Program-made: the position numbers and the translations under genes
Notes under the pieces: model-generated
What the model saw: only the letters and a program-made list of their open reading frames with translations
Databases searched by the model: none
Told to the model about the DNA's origin: nothing
Assembly: GCA_026395515.1 (NCBI GenBank)
Contig: JAPLYN010000005.1
Location: 527,210 to 591,209, forward strand
Source of the DNA: Candidatus Peregrinibacteria bacterium
GTDB taxonomy: Bacteria; Patescibacteriota; Gracilibacteria; UBA1369; LOWO2-01-FULL-3
Length of the DNA: 64,000 nucleotides
Reading direction: 5' to 3'
Shown: positions 18,665 to 26,424 of the stretch, piece by piece
Numbering within the stretch: position 1 is the stretch's first letter
How the letters are laid out: each line of letters opens with the position of its first letter

Positions 18665-19177
18665 ATGGCAAATTTTGATTACAAACAAGCTTTCGTCCAC
18701 GTAAATATCGACATCACTAAAGAGATGATCGCTTACAAAGGTAAGACAATCCCTGCTCAAGATATAGTAGGAATAGGAATGGGATTTACTGACATTGCAA
18801 AAGTGGCTATAGGACAAGCTCTCGGAGGAATTGCCGGTGGAGTCATTGCACAAAAAGGATACAATGGCCAACCTCTCAAAAAAAATCTCAGCGAATTGCC
18901 AAAGAGCCGTTTCGCTCAGATGATTATCACCTACATGAAAGATGGTAAACAAAAATTCATTCGTGTCCCTCTTACTACTATGGATGAAACTTGTGTGAAA
19001 ATGATTCACGAAGTAGTAAAAGAATATTCTCACAAATTCATCGGATTCGGAGGATTACCAATGGTAGAAAAAGAATTAAAGATTTCCGAATTCTGGGCTT
19101 TCATTGCAATCGCCGCAGTAGTTCTTCTCATAATTGTAGGTATTGTTTACGCTGCTGGACCACAAGTCCAATCTTAA
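18665..19177 (+). CDS. Unknown tail-anchored membrane protein between grpE and dnaK
   Basis: 170 aa; not recognised. The soluble part has a Gly-rich hydrophobic stretch (VAIGQALGGIAGGVIAQKGY) and a beta-rich region (AQMIITYMKDGKQKFIRVPL). One C-terminal membrane segment (about 142-163, FWAFIAIAAVVLLIIVGIVYAA) suggests a tail anchor. It sits 35 bp after grpE and before the dnaK promoter, so it is probably made with hrcA-grpE in heat shock. A fold resembling a PH-type membrane domain is possible but unproven. Confidence 0.65.
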   Translation: MANFDYKQAFVHVNIDITKEMIAYKGKTIPAQDIVGIGMGFTDIAKVAIGQALGGIAGGVIAQKGYNGQPLKKNLSELPKSRFAQMIITYMKDGKQKFIRVPLTTMDETCVKMIHEVVKEYSHKFIGFGGLPMVEKELKISEFWAFIAIAAVVLLIIVGIVYAAGPQVQS

Positions 19178-19198
19178 AATAAACTACGCAATTTTCTC

Positions 19199-19239
19199 TT
19201 GACCACCTTTTGTTAGCACTCTATAATTCAGAGTGCTAA
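19199..19239 (+). promoter_or_regulatory. dnaK promoter with CIRCE operator
   Basis: TTGACC (19199-19204), 17-base spacer, TATAAT (19222-19227). A textbook CIRCE element, TTAGCACTC-N9-GAGTGCTAA, covers 19213-19239. dnaK can therefore be transcribed separately from hrcA-grpE under the same repressor. Confidence 0.96.
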
Positions 19240-19266
19240 CATTTTTAAAAGTTAACTAAATATAAT

Positions 19267-21216
19267 ATGGCAAAAATCATTGGAATCGATCTAGGTACTA
19301 CAAACTCCTGCGTATCCGTTATGGAAGGTGGCGAACCTATCGTAATCGCGAACGTAGAAGGTGGTCGTACAACTCCTTCAGTCGTTGCAATTAAAAACGG
19401 TGAACGCCGCGTAGGTGTAGCCGCAAAAAACCAAGCTGCAACAAATCCTGAGAATACAATTTATTCAGCGAAACGTTTCATCGGACGTCAATTCGACGAG
19501 TGCGCTGAAGACATTAAAAAAGTTTCATATAAATGTGTGAAAGGAAAAAATGGTGAAGTAGAAATCGTGCTTGATGGCAAAGAGAGACCACCAGCAGAAA
19601 TCTCTGCAATGGTACTTCAGAAATTAAAAGCAGATGCTGAAGCTTTCCTCGGCTACGAAGTAAAAGAAGCAATTATTACAGTTCCTGCATACTTCAATGA
19701 TGCTCAGAGACAAGCCACAAAAGACGCTGGTGCAATTGCCGGCCTCGATGTTAAAAGAATTATTAATGAGCCTACTGCAGCTGCCCTAGCTTACGGTCTA
19801 GACAAAAAAGGTGGCGACAAAAAAATTGCGGTATTCGACCTTGGAGGTGGTACTTTCGATGTTTCAATTCTTGAAATTGGTGGAGGAGTATTCCAAGTAA
19901 AATCCACAAATGGTAACACTCAATTAGGTGGTGATGATTTCGATAGAAAAGTTATGGATTGGATTATTGCTGAATTTAAAAAGGAACAAGGAATCGACGT
20001 TTCAAAAGACAAGCTCGCAATTCAACGTATCAAGGAAGCTGCAGAGAAAGCCAAAATTGAGCTCTCAGCACTTCACGAAACAACTATCAGTCTTCCATAT
20101 TTAACTATGGATGCTAATGGTCCTAAAAATTTCGAGACAAAATTAAGCCGTTCAAAATTGGAAGATCTTACTATGGATCTTATCAATGCTTGTGAAGAAC
20201 CTTGCCGTAAGGCAATGAAGGATTCTGGCTTGTTTGAAAGCGATATCGACGAAGTAATTCTCGTTGGTGGATCTACTCGTATGCCAGCCGTTCAAGCAAA
20301 AGTAAAAGAAATTTTCGGTAAAGAACCAACTCGTGGTGCTAATCCAGATGAGGTAGTAGCTCTTGGTGCCGGTATCCAAGGAGGAATTTTACAAGGAGAC
20401 AGCAACGTAAAAGACATCTTGCTCGTGGACGTTACTCCCCTTTCACTTGGTATCGAAACTCTTGGTGGCGTGAGCACTGTAATGATTGAAAGAAATTCCG
20501 CTATTCCTACATCTAAATCTCAAGTGTTCTCAACTGCTGCTGACAATCAACCTTCTGTAGAAGTACATATTACTCAAGGTGAACGTCCAATGGCCGCTGA
20601 CAATAAAGATCTTGGTAAATTTACTCTTGATGGAATTCCACCTGCACCTCGTGGCGTCCCACAGATTGAAGTGACTCTCGACATCGATTCAAACGGAATT
20701 TTGAATGTGAAAGCTAAGGACAAAGGAACTGGAAAAGAACAACACATTACTATCACTGGAAGCAGCAATATGAGCAAAGACGATATTGCTAAGATGAAAC
20801 AGGAAGCTGAAAAATTTGCAGAAGAAGACAAGAAAAAGAAAGACATGATCGAAGTGAAAAACAAAGCTGAATCTCTCATTTTCCAATCTGAAAAAACCTT
20901 GAAAGACGCTGGAGAAAAAGTAAGCGAAGCTATCAAAAAACCAGTACAAGAAAAAATCGCAGAATTGAAGAAAGTTTTGGAAAACAAAGATGCTAAAGTT
21001 GAAGAAATCAACAAAGCCTATGACGTACTAAGCGACGAAATCCAGAAAGTAGGCGCTGAAATGTACAAGAACGCTGGCCCTGCTACAGGCGCTGACGCGA
21101 ACGCGGCAGCTGCTGGAGCAACTCCTGAAGACGACGGCGTAAAAGTCTACAACAAAGACAAGAAAGCCGACGAACCAGTAGAGGCGGAAGTGGTGGATAA
21201 GAAGAAGGAGGTGTAA
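19267..21216 (+). CDS. dnaK: Chaperone DnaK (Hsp70)
   Basis: 649 aa, full length. The ATPase domain (1 to about 385) has [48 protein letters not shown] and [14 protein letters not shown]. The linker [19 protein letters not shown] is present, and the substrate domain ends in a helical lid and a charged, Ala-rich tail ([16 protein letters not shown]). Works with GrpE and a DnaJ, which is not in this window. Confidence 0.98.
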   Translation: MAKIIGIDLGTTNSCVSVMEGGEPIVIANVEGGRTTPSVVAIKNGERRVGVAAKNQAATNPENTIYSAKRFIGRQFDECAEDIKKVSYKCVKGKNGEVEIVLDGKERPPAEISAMVLQKLKADAEAFLGYEVKEAIITVPAYFNDAQRQATKDAGAIAGLDVKRIINEPTAAALAYGLDKKGGDKKIAVFDLGGGTFDVSILEIGGGVFQVKSTNGNTQLGGDDFDRKVMDWIIAEFKKEQGIDVSKDKLAIQRIKEAAEKAKIELSALHETTISLPYLTMDANGPKNFETKLSRSKLEDLTMDLINACEEPCRKAMKDSGLFESDIDEVILVGGSTRMPAVQAKVKEIFGKEPTRGANPDEVVALGAGIQGGILQGDSNVKDILLVDVTPLSLGIETLGGVSTVMIERNSAIPTSKSQVFSTAADNQPSVEVHITQGERPMAADNKDLGKFTLDGIPPAPRGVPQIEVTLDIDSNGILNVKAKDKGTGKEQHITITGSSNMSKDDIAKMKQEAEKFAEEDKKKKDMIEVKNKAESLIFQSEKTLKDAGEKVSEAIKKPVQEKIAELKKVLENKDAKVEEINKAYDVLSDEIQKVGAEMYKNAGPATGADANAAAAGATPEDDGVKVYNKDKKADEPVEAEVVDKKKEV

Positions 21217-21241
21217 TGGACAAACTAATTAAAACCTAAAT

Positions 21242-22021
21242 ATGGTAAACCAGGAGGCAATAACAATAGTGCGTGCAAACATTGCCTCTTTGCACGCACT
21301 GGCTAAAGCAGCTGAATCAGTAAATCACAATGGGTTAAAAGGAAAATTTAGAGAAATATTTATCCAAGACATATTGAAAGACTATATGCCCCCAACCGTC
21401 GAAGCGCTTGGTGGAACTATAATTTTTCCCGACGGATTTTCAAGAGAATTTCGCAACGAAGACGACGTTGTATTGTATGATCACAACAAGTCACCGCTTC
21501 TACTCAAAACTAGCTCTAGAGAATCAATAATGTCAGTAACAGGCGTTCGTGCTCAAATCGAAGTAAAGAGCACACTAAAACTCGAAGACTTAAATAAAGC
21601 CATTAATGCAGCAATAGAAATCAATAAGCATTTTCCAAGCAATGAACGTTTTCCAAAGGAAGAAAATAACTTACCAATACATGCAATATTTGCTTTTGAC
21701 ACAGAAATAGATAAAAAGAGTAATATCGGAGAATTGATTTTAAACATATCTAATAAAATCAAATATTCTCCAATAAAAGGCGAACCGACTTGCCCAATAC
21801 AATCAATTTGTATTGTAAATCACGGGTGTTGGCTTTTTACGGAAAATAAAGGAAAGTGCGGCTGGCACAAAGTAGAAGCAGTTGAGGACAGGGAAATTTT
21901 GACTTTCATCAGTATTGTTTCAAATACTCTTTATGGAAACGGCCACGGCCTCGGAGAATACGTCTTTGACACTAACTGGCTAAACGCCCCTGATCCAGAG
22001 ATGCCCCTAATTAAAATATAA
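21242..22021 (+). CDS. DUF6602-like protein, putative PD-(D/E)XK fold
   Basis: 259 aa. The arrangement GLKGKFREIFIQDILKDYMPP, then EDDVVLYDHNKSPLL, then RAQIEVKSTLKLEDL gives D...E-x-K spacing like the core of PD-(D/E)XK nuclease-fold enzymes. I recall this arrangement in proteins labelled DUF6602. Whether it cuts DNA is unknown. No signal or membrane segment. It lies 25 bp after dnaK and 10 bp before a LysE-type exporter. Defence relatives exist for this fold, but no modification or helicase partner is nearby. Confidence 0.6.
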   Translation: MVNQEAITIVRANIASLHALAKAAESVNHNGLKGKFREIFIQDILKDYMPPTVEALGGTIIFPDGFSREFRNEDDVVLYDHNKSPLLLKTSSRESIMSVTGVRAQIEVKSTLKLEDLNKAINAAIEINKHFPSNERFPKEENNLPIHAIFAFDTEIDKKSNIGELILNISNKIKYSPIKGEPTCPIQSICIVNHGCWLFTENKGKCGWHKVEAVEDREILTFISIVSNTLYGNGHGLGEYVFDTNWLNAPDPEMPLIKI

Positions 22022-22031
22022 CATCGCCTTA

Positions 22032-22658
22032 ATGTCCTACCTACCCCTAATCACAACCGTCACTATAATCCATCTTTTGGCTGTAATTAGCCCTGGACCG
22101 GATTTCATTATGTGCGTGCGCAACGCACTTACCTATTCTAGAAAAACTGGAATTTGGACAGCGGTTGGATTTGGGGCCGGTATTTCAGTACATATTTTTT
22201 ACTGCTTGGCCGGATTAGCATTAGTCATTTCAAAATCGATTCTCGTTTTCAACACCATAAAACTTTTAGGTGCAGCGTACCTAATCTACATTGGAGCGAA
22301 ATCAATTTTCTCAAAATCGTCAGTAATCGACGTCGGTCAACAAACTAAAAAAGAAGACATTTCACCGCTTGCAGCCATCAAAATTGGATTCCTTACAAAT
22401 GCCTTAAATCCAAAAGCAACACTACTATTTTTGAGCTTATTTACGATGGTAATTTCCCCAGAAACTCCAGCAACAGTTCAAGGAATAATGAGCTTCATCA
22501 TGATCGCAAATACAATCATCTGGTTCTCACTTGTTTCCGTTTTCTTCACACAAAAAAAAGTCCGCACCATATTCAATAAATTTCAAAACATCTTCAATAG
22601 AACTTTCGGAGGATTGCTAATTGCGCTAGGAGTGAAGGTGGCATTGAGTAATAAATAA
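22032..22658 (+). CDS. LysE/RhtB-family amino-acid exporter
   Basis: 208 aa with about six membrane segments. Family signature: SPGPDFIMCVRNALTYSRKTGIWTAVGFGAG near the N-terminus and GFLTNALNPKATLLFLSLF in the middle. LysE/RhtB proteins export amino acids or their analogues (lysine, threonine, homoserine). Substrate cannot be told from sequence. It starts 10 bp after the DUF6602-like gene. Confidence 0.9.
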   Translation: MSYLPLITTVTIIHLLAVISPGPDFIMCVRNALTYSRKTGIWTAVGFGAGISVHIFYCLAGLALVISKSILVFNTIKLLGAAYLIYIGAKSIFSKSSVIDVGQQTKKEDISPLAAIKIGFLTNALNPKATLLFLSLFTMVISPETPATVQGIMSFIMIANTIIWFSLVSVFFTQKKVRTIFNKFQNIFNRTFGGLLIALGVKVALSNK

Positions 22659-22660
22659 TA

Positions 22661-22710
22661 AGAATTTTAGAATTATTTTAACTTTATTTTAAGTTTATTT
22701 AATATTTGCC
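22661..22710 (+). repeat. 11-bp-phased TTAA repeat element, copy A
   Basis: Four tandem 11-mers around a TTTTAA core (for example TTATTTTAACT, TTATTTTAAGT, TTATTTAATAT) ending in TTTGCC, just upstream of the small ORF at 22727. A near-identical copy lies at 23237. The helical phasing resembles boxes bound by PhoB/OmpR-type regulators, or bent DNA. Confidence 0.7.
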
Positions 22711-22726
22711 TGCTACTCTTTGGTAT

Positions 22727-23140
22727 ATGCAAGTATACAAAACCAAGGCAAACAGATTACAAGGAACAGATTTCCACGAAGTTCGTAAAAAAGCTTTTGG
22801 AATTTATACGACAATAAAAAAGAAAAGCAAAAGAAGTCCATACGTCAGATCAGCATATTTCAACAAAGAAAAAATATTTCTTGCCATCTTCTGGCAACAC
22901 CTTTGGTCTAAAGAAAAATGGCAGGATAGAATGCGTAGATTAAAATACTACGCTGCAGCAATTGAACTAATACAAAATAGTAAATTTGATCCAAAATCAA
23001 AAGACAATCCTAATAAACCTGGAGAAATTCTCCATCGATTTACAGGTATTACAAATGATCATTATCTATTTCACGTACAGATTAAAATTGATAAACAATC
23101 TGGCCGTAAAGATTTCATTTCAGTCTTTCCAGACAAATAA
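22727..23140 (+). CDS. Small unknown protein in a repeat-flanked cassette
   Basis: About 137 aa from ATG 22727 (MQVYKTKANRLQG); the track start 21 bp upstream is less likely. Basic, with VRSAYFNKEKIFLAIFWQHL, RMRRLKYYAAAIELIQ, GEILHRFTGITND and YLFHVQIKIDKQSGRKDFISVFP. I recall similar proteins scattered in CPR genomes. The LHRF and strand-rich C-terminus recall small RNase-like toxins (RelE or phage-type RNase folds), but that is a guess. It is bounded by two copies of a 40-50 bp direct repeat and followed by a hairpin, suggesting a mobile or toxin-like gene unit. Confidence 0.6.
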   Translation: MQVYKTKANRLQGTDFHEVRKKAFGIYTTIKKKSKRSPYVRSAYFNKEKIFLAIFWQHLWSKEKWQDRMRRLKYYAAAIELIQNSKFDPKSKDNPNKPGEILHRFTGITNDHYLFHVQIKIDKQSGRKDFISVFPDK

Positions 23141-23141
23141 A

Positions 23142-23192
23142 AAAAGACCATCCGCTAGGTGTGGTATATAAACCACGGGCCGAAAGTCTTTT
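23142..23192 (+). terminator. Structured terminator of the cassette
   Basis: Outer stem AAAAGAC/GTCTTTT encloses an inner perfect stem GTGGT-ATATAA-ACCAC. It begins right after the stop of the small ORF and ends in a T-run, so it reads as an elaborate intrinsic terminator or a small regulatory RNA. Confidence 0.7.
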
Positions 23193-23236
23193 CGAGCCAA
23201 TAGTAGCAAAATAATAGTTAAAATCAAGTTTTATTT

Positions 23237-23276
23237 AGAAATTTTAGAATTATTTTAAGTTTATTTAATGTTTGCC
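23237..23276 (+). repeat. 11-bp-phased TTAA repeat element, copy B
   Basis: Matches copy A (22661) almost exactly, but lacks one 11-bp unit (CTTTATTTTAA) and has one A-to-G change in TTTGCC context (ATGTTTGCC). It lies upstream of the methyltransferase-like gene at 23354, whose extended -10 TGCTATACT is at 23335-23343. Confidence 0.7.
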
Positions 23277-23353
23277 ATAAACAATCTTCCTCATACCCTC
23301 ACCCTTCCCTTCCTCAAGCCATTCTGCTATACTCTTCTCTATTAATTTTAAAT

Positions 23354-23998
23354 ATGAGCGAGACAGAAGACCGCGAACATGAACAACCAGAATCACCAAT
23401 TTTCGATCCTTCCAGAATGGCACCGGGTGCAGATGCCGCACAATTTCTCGAAGAGCTCAGACAGCTTCAGATACCATGTCCCTGGGGCGACCTCACTAAA
23501 GGTGCAGGATTCGTTAAATTCCCCCATCCCATATCTTACATGCCAGACATGGAAGTCCTTCCTTACGTTCCATTAGCTTTAACTTTAGGATCAGGAATGT
23601 CGCCACATGACGCTCAATGCAGAGGATTTATACCAACATATCAATTCGGAAAATTAATTCACAGTGACATTATTGAACCACGCGTAGGTCCTAAAAACTA
23701 TTTAAGAATGGATTTAAGAGATCCGGAAAATATTAATCTTGGTGGCTTCAAAGTCCATGCCCTCATGAGCCAAGCTGTTTTCACTTATGACGGACTCGGA
23801 GTTAATTTCAGAGGAAGAGAGAACGAAATAGCAGTCGCAAAGGCTCTTTCGAATCTACTCATGCCAGGCGGAATCATCATAAACAACAACGTAGGGCCTA
23901 ACATATTCGAAGAAATTCTAATGAAAGAATGTGGATTCAAATACGTTAAAGAAGACTCAGCGTTTGGGGCAGTCATGCTTCAAAAACCATTTGAATGA
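23354..23998 (+). CDS. Methyltransferase-like protein of unknown substrate
   Basis: 214 aa. The order of strands suggests a Rossmann SAM-methyltransferase-like fold: ALTLGSGMSPHDAQ (possible motif I), YLRMDLRDPENINLGGFKVHALMSQAVF and SNLLMPGGIIINNNVGPNIFEEILMKECGFKYVKED, the last block being typical of methyltransferase strands 5-7. Motif I is weak, so the activity may be lost or different. The stop overlaps the next ATG (ATGA), coupling it to the GNAT gene. Confidence 0.5.
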   Translation: MSETEDREHEQPESPIFDPSRMAPGADAAQFLEELRQLQIPCPWGDLTKGAGFVKFPHPISYMPDMEVLPYVPLALTLGSGMSPHDAQCRGFIPTYQFGKLIHSDIIEPRVGPKNYLRMDLRDPENINLGGFKVHALMSQAVFTYDGLGVNFRGRENEIAVAKALSNLLMPGGIIINNNVGPNIFEEILMKECGFKYVKEDSAFGAVMLQKPFE

Positions 23999-24477
23999 AA
24001 CTATTTTTTAGACTAGCATCTAAGCACATGCCAAATTTCACCCTTCAAAAAGCCACAATCGCCAACTGGGAAACTATCGAGCAAATCGAAAAAACTTCGA
24101 ATAGAAAACTTTATGCACCGAGAATAGATAAAGCAGAAATTCTTCACGACATCACTAATAATTTCATTTATTTTATTGTCGTTGAAAATAAAAAGATTGG
24201 ATTCATCTCATACATCGTAGAAGCTGATGGAAATATCGAATTCAACGGTCTCGTAATTCTTCCAGAATTCCAAGGCCAAGGAATAGCCAAAGCCACTTTC
24301 GAGCAAGTGCTAGAAATGACTAATGCTAAACATTATTCACTCTTCGTTCATCCGGAAAACGAAGCTGCTCTTAAAATTTACACCGATGCGGGTTTTACTA
24401 TACAATCACGTCTAGAAAATCACTTCGGCGACGGCGAACCAAGATTATTCATGACCCTCGCACATACACTCGCTTAG
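23995..24477 (+). CDS. GNAT-family N-acetyltransferase
   Basis: 160 aa. It has the acetyl-CoA-binding turn in LVILPEFQGQGIAKATFEQVLEMT (Q/R-x-x-G-x-A) and the C-terminal NEAALKIYTDAGF block typical of GNAT enzymes. The alternative ATG at 24028 (MPNFTLQKATIANWE) fits family N-termini better, whereas the ATG at 23995 overlaps the previous stop. Neither has a ribosome-binding site. Substrate unknown. Confidence 0.85.
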   Translation: MKLFFRLASKHMPNFTLQKATIANWETIEQIEKTSNRKLYAPRIDKAEILHDITNNFIYFIVVENKKIGFISYIVEADGNIEFNGLVILPEFQGQGIAKATFEQVLEMTNAKHYSLFVHPENEAALKIYTDAGFTIQSRLENHFGDGEPRLFMTLAHTLA

Positions 24478-24493
24478 TGCTAAACTCTCGCTG

Positions 24494-25372
24494 ATGACAA
24501 AAATCACCAACGAGCAAAAAGCTATCAACACCATTTATTTCAGCATCGCTGGAAGTGCTGTTCTAGCAATCATAAAATGGCTAGCAGGATTCTTTGGAAA
24601 TTCATACGCTCTTATCGCTGACGCCATCGAATCGACCACCGACGTTTTTTCATCCTGCTTAGTTTGGTTTGGAATAAAATATTCCAGCAAACCACCAGAC
24701 AAGAATCATCCCTACGGACATGGCAGAGCGGAGCCATTAATCACCTTTATCGTTGTAGGATTTCTAATCACTTCCGCCACTATCATCGCCTACGAAAGTA
24801 TTAAAAATATTCAAACTCCCCATTCATTACCAAAAGCGTGGACACTTATTTTTCTTGCTGGAATTATTATTTGGAAAGAAATTTCATACCAACTCGTTCT
24901 CAAAAAAAGCAAAGAAACAAAAAGCTCTTCACTCAAAGCAGACGCTTGGCATCACCGCAGTGACGCCATCACTTCCGTAGCAGCTTTCATTGGTATTTCC
25001 ATCGCCCTCATCGGCGGAAAAGGTTATGAACTAGCGGACGATTGGGCCGCACTTTTTGCATCAGGATTCATTCTCTACAACAGCTATTTAATTTTCAGAC
25101 CTGCGCTCGGCGAAATTATGGACGAGCATTTATATGATGATCTAGAGGCAGACATTAGAAAAATTTCCAAAAAAGTCGAAGGAATAGTAGACACTGAAAA
25201 ATGTCTAATTCGCAAAACAGGAATGAAATATCACGTAGATCTACACGCCATTGTCGACGCAAACATCTCAGTAAAAGAAGGGCATTCATTAGCCCACAAA
25301 CTACAATCAAGACTCCAAGAAGAAATTCCAGAACTAGGTCACGTACTCATACACGTGGAACCTACGGAATAA
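24494..25372 (+). CDS. Cation diffusion facilitator (CDF) transporter
   Basis: 292 aa with six membrane segments. Metal-site motifs are present: NSYALIADAIESTTDVFSS (D-x-x-x-D) in helix 2, HPYGHGRAEPL after helix 2 and KADAWHHRSDAITS (H-x-x-x-D) in helix 5. The C-terminal cytoplasmic domain (IRKISKKVEGIVDTEKCLIRKTG) follows the usual ferredoxin-like pattern. It exports divalent metals (Zn, Mn or Fe) in exchange for protons; the metal is not predictable with confidence. Confidence 0.93.
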   Translation: MTKITNEQKAINTIYFSIAGSAVLAIIKWLAGFFGNSYALIADAIESTTDVFSSCLVWFGIKYSSKPPDKNHPYGHGRAEPLITFIVVGFLITSATIIAYESIKNIQTPHSLPKAWTLIFLAGIIIWKEISYQLVLKKSKETKSSSLKADAWHHRSDAITSVAAFIGISIALIGGKGYELADDWAALFASGFILYNSYLIFRPALGEIMDEHLYDDLEADIRKISKKVEGIVDTEKCLIRKTGMKYHVDLHAIVDANISVKEGHSLAHKLQSRLQEEIPELGHVLIHVEPTE

Positions 25373-25375
25373 ATC

Positions 25376-25404
25376 TTAAACTCTATTCAATTTAGTGCTA
25401 CAAT
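25376..25404 (+). promoter_or_regulatory. Promoter of the 35-aa ORF and following genes
   Basis: TTAAAC, 17-base spacer ending in TGC, TACAAT. The extended -10 TGCTACAAT matches the form used elsewhere in the window. Confidence 0.65.
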
Positions 25405-25432
25405 CGAATCATAAACCATAACCCCCTATCCT

Positions 25433-25540
25433 ATGGCTCACGGTCGCGAACAATTTAATCAAACTGAAACAAGAAAGAAACCAAAGAAAACTATGGCAGA
25501 GAAAAAACAAGAAAAAAGAGAGAAAAAAGCTAATCGTTAA
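25433..25540 (+). CDS. Very small, highly charged protein (35 aa)
   Basis: Absent from the ORF track because of its length. It reads MAHGREQFNQTETRKKPKK then KTMAEKKQEKREKKANR, rich in Lys, Arg, Gln and Glu. It follows a good promoter by about 28 bp and precedes the next gene by 15 bp, which supports expression. Likely disordered or helical and possibly nucleic-acid binding; no family recognised. Confidence 0.6.
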   Translation: MAHGREQFNQTETRKKPKKTMAEKKQEKREKKANR

Positions 25541-25555
25541 TATCTAATTATCAAG

Positions 25556-25897
25556 ATGGGCGAATCAATCCCAACTTCCGAAGAAAGAAAAACTGCTATT
25601 AGAGAAGAACTTATCGCTGGAATAACAGATGAGATAGAAAGAGGCAGTGGCAATACTTGGCTGGCGTGTTTTGCCAGTAAACTCACTGTTTTAGGATTGA
25701 GACTACAACAACTAATAAGAAACGAAAAAACAAAAGACGCAGCTCAAGAACTCAAAACACAAGTAAACATCTTAGCTCAGAAACAATTCGGAATAGCTAC
25801 AGAATTGAATTATCAAGATCCTGGTGAAAAAATTAAAAACAACTTGCTAGACGAACTGACAGAATTATTTTACAAATTTGAACAACTAACATGCTAA
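25556..25897 (+). CDS. Small helical unknown protein
   Basis: 113 aa; not recognised. Predominantly helical ([52 protein letters not shown]) with no signal or membrane segment. Its end overlaps the mscL start by 7 bp, which suggests translational coupling with the channel gene. Confidence 0.6.
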   Translation: MGESIPTSEERKTAIREELIAGITDEIERGSGNTWLACFASKLTVLGLRLQQLIRNEKTKDAAQELKTQVNILAQKQFGIATELNYQDPGEKIKNNLLDELTELFYKFEQLTC

Positions 25898-26337
25898 AGG
25901 AATTTAAAGATTTTGCCATCAAAGGAAATGTCATGGATATGGCCATTGGTATCATTATTGGTACGGCTTTTGGCAAGATAGTAACTTCCCTGGTAACAGA
26001 CGTCATCATGCCGCCAATTGGCTGGCTCACCGGCGATGTGGATTTCTCAAATTTAAAAATTATTTTGAAACCAGCAGTAGGAACAACCGACGCCGTGAGT
26101 ATTAATTATGGTAATTTTATTAATTCAATTTTAAGCTTTTTAATAGTCACCTTCTCAATTTTTTTCTTCATCAAACAGATGCATAAAATTCGAGAAAGAT
26201 TAGACAAGCACCTCGGCAAAGAAAAAAAATCTGCCGAAGAAGAACTCTCAGCAAAACAAATTTCCGACAAACACAAAGAACTAATTGAGCAAACAAAACT
26301 CCTCCGCGAGATCCGCGACCACTTGAAGAAGAGCTAA
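25891..26337 (+). CDS. mscL: Large-conductance mechanosensitive channel
   Basis: 148 aa. The N-terminal amphipathic helix and first membrane helix are well conserved ([42 protein letters not shown]), followed by the periplasmic loop, the second helix ([24 protein letters not shown]) and a charged cytoplasmic helix. It opens under membrane tension to release solutes in osmotic downshock. Confidence 0.96.
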   Translation: MLKEFKDFAIKGNVMDMAIGIIIGTAFGKIVTSLVTDVIMPPIGWLTGDVDFSNLKIILKPAVGTTDAVSINYGNFINSILSFLIVTFSIFFFIKQMHKIRERLDKHLGKEKKSAEEELSAKQISDKHKELIEQTKLLREIRDHLKKS

Positions 26338-26369
26338 TATCCGACACTCTTCTTACCAAAATCCAATCA

Positions 26370-26398
26370 TTGCATCCAAAAATAAACGGCCGTATAAT
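26370..26398 (+). promoter_or_regulatory. Promoter of the sulP-type transporter gene
   Basis: TTGCAT, 17-base spacer, TATAAT; the ATG follows after a short leader of about 20 nt. Confidence 0.8.
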
Positions 26399-26424
26399 CC
26401 ACGCGCATATTTTCCAAAAATAAA

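Noticed and set aside
20574-21014. 146-aa and other minus-strand ORFs inside dnaK
   Set aside because: Ser/Phe/Leu-rich shadows of a fully conserved gene.
23354-23998. Firm methyltransferase assignment
   Set aside because: The glycine-rich SAM motif is too weak to name an activity; kept as methyltransferase-like.
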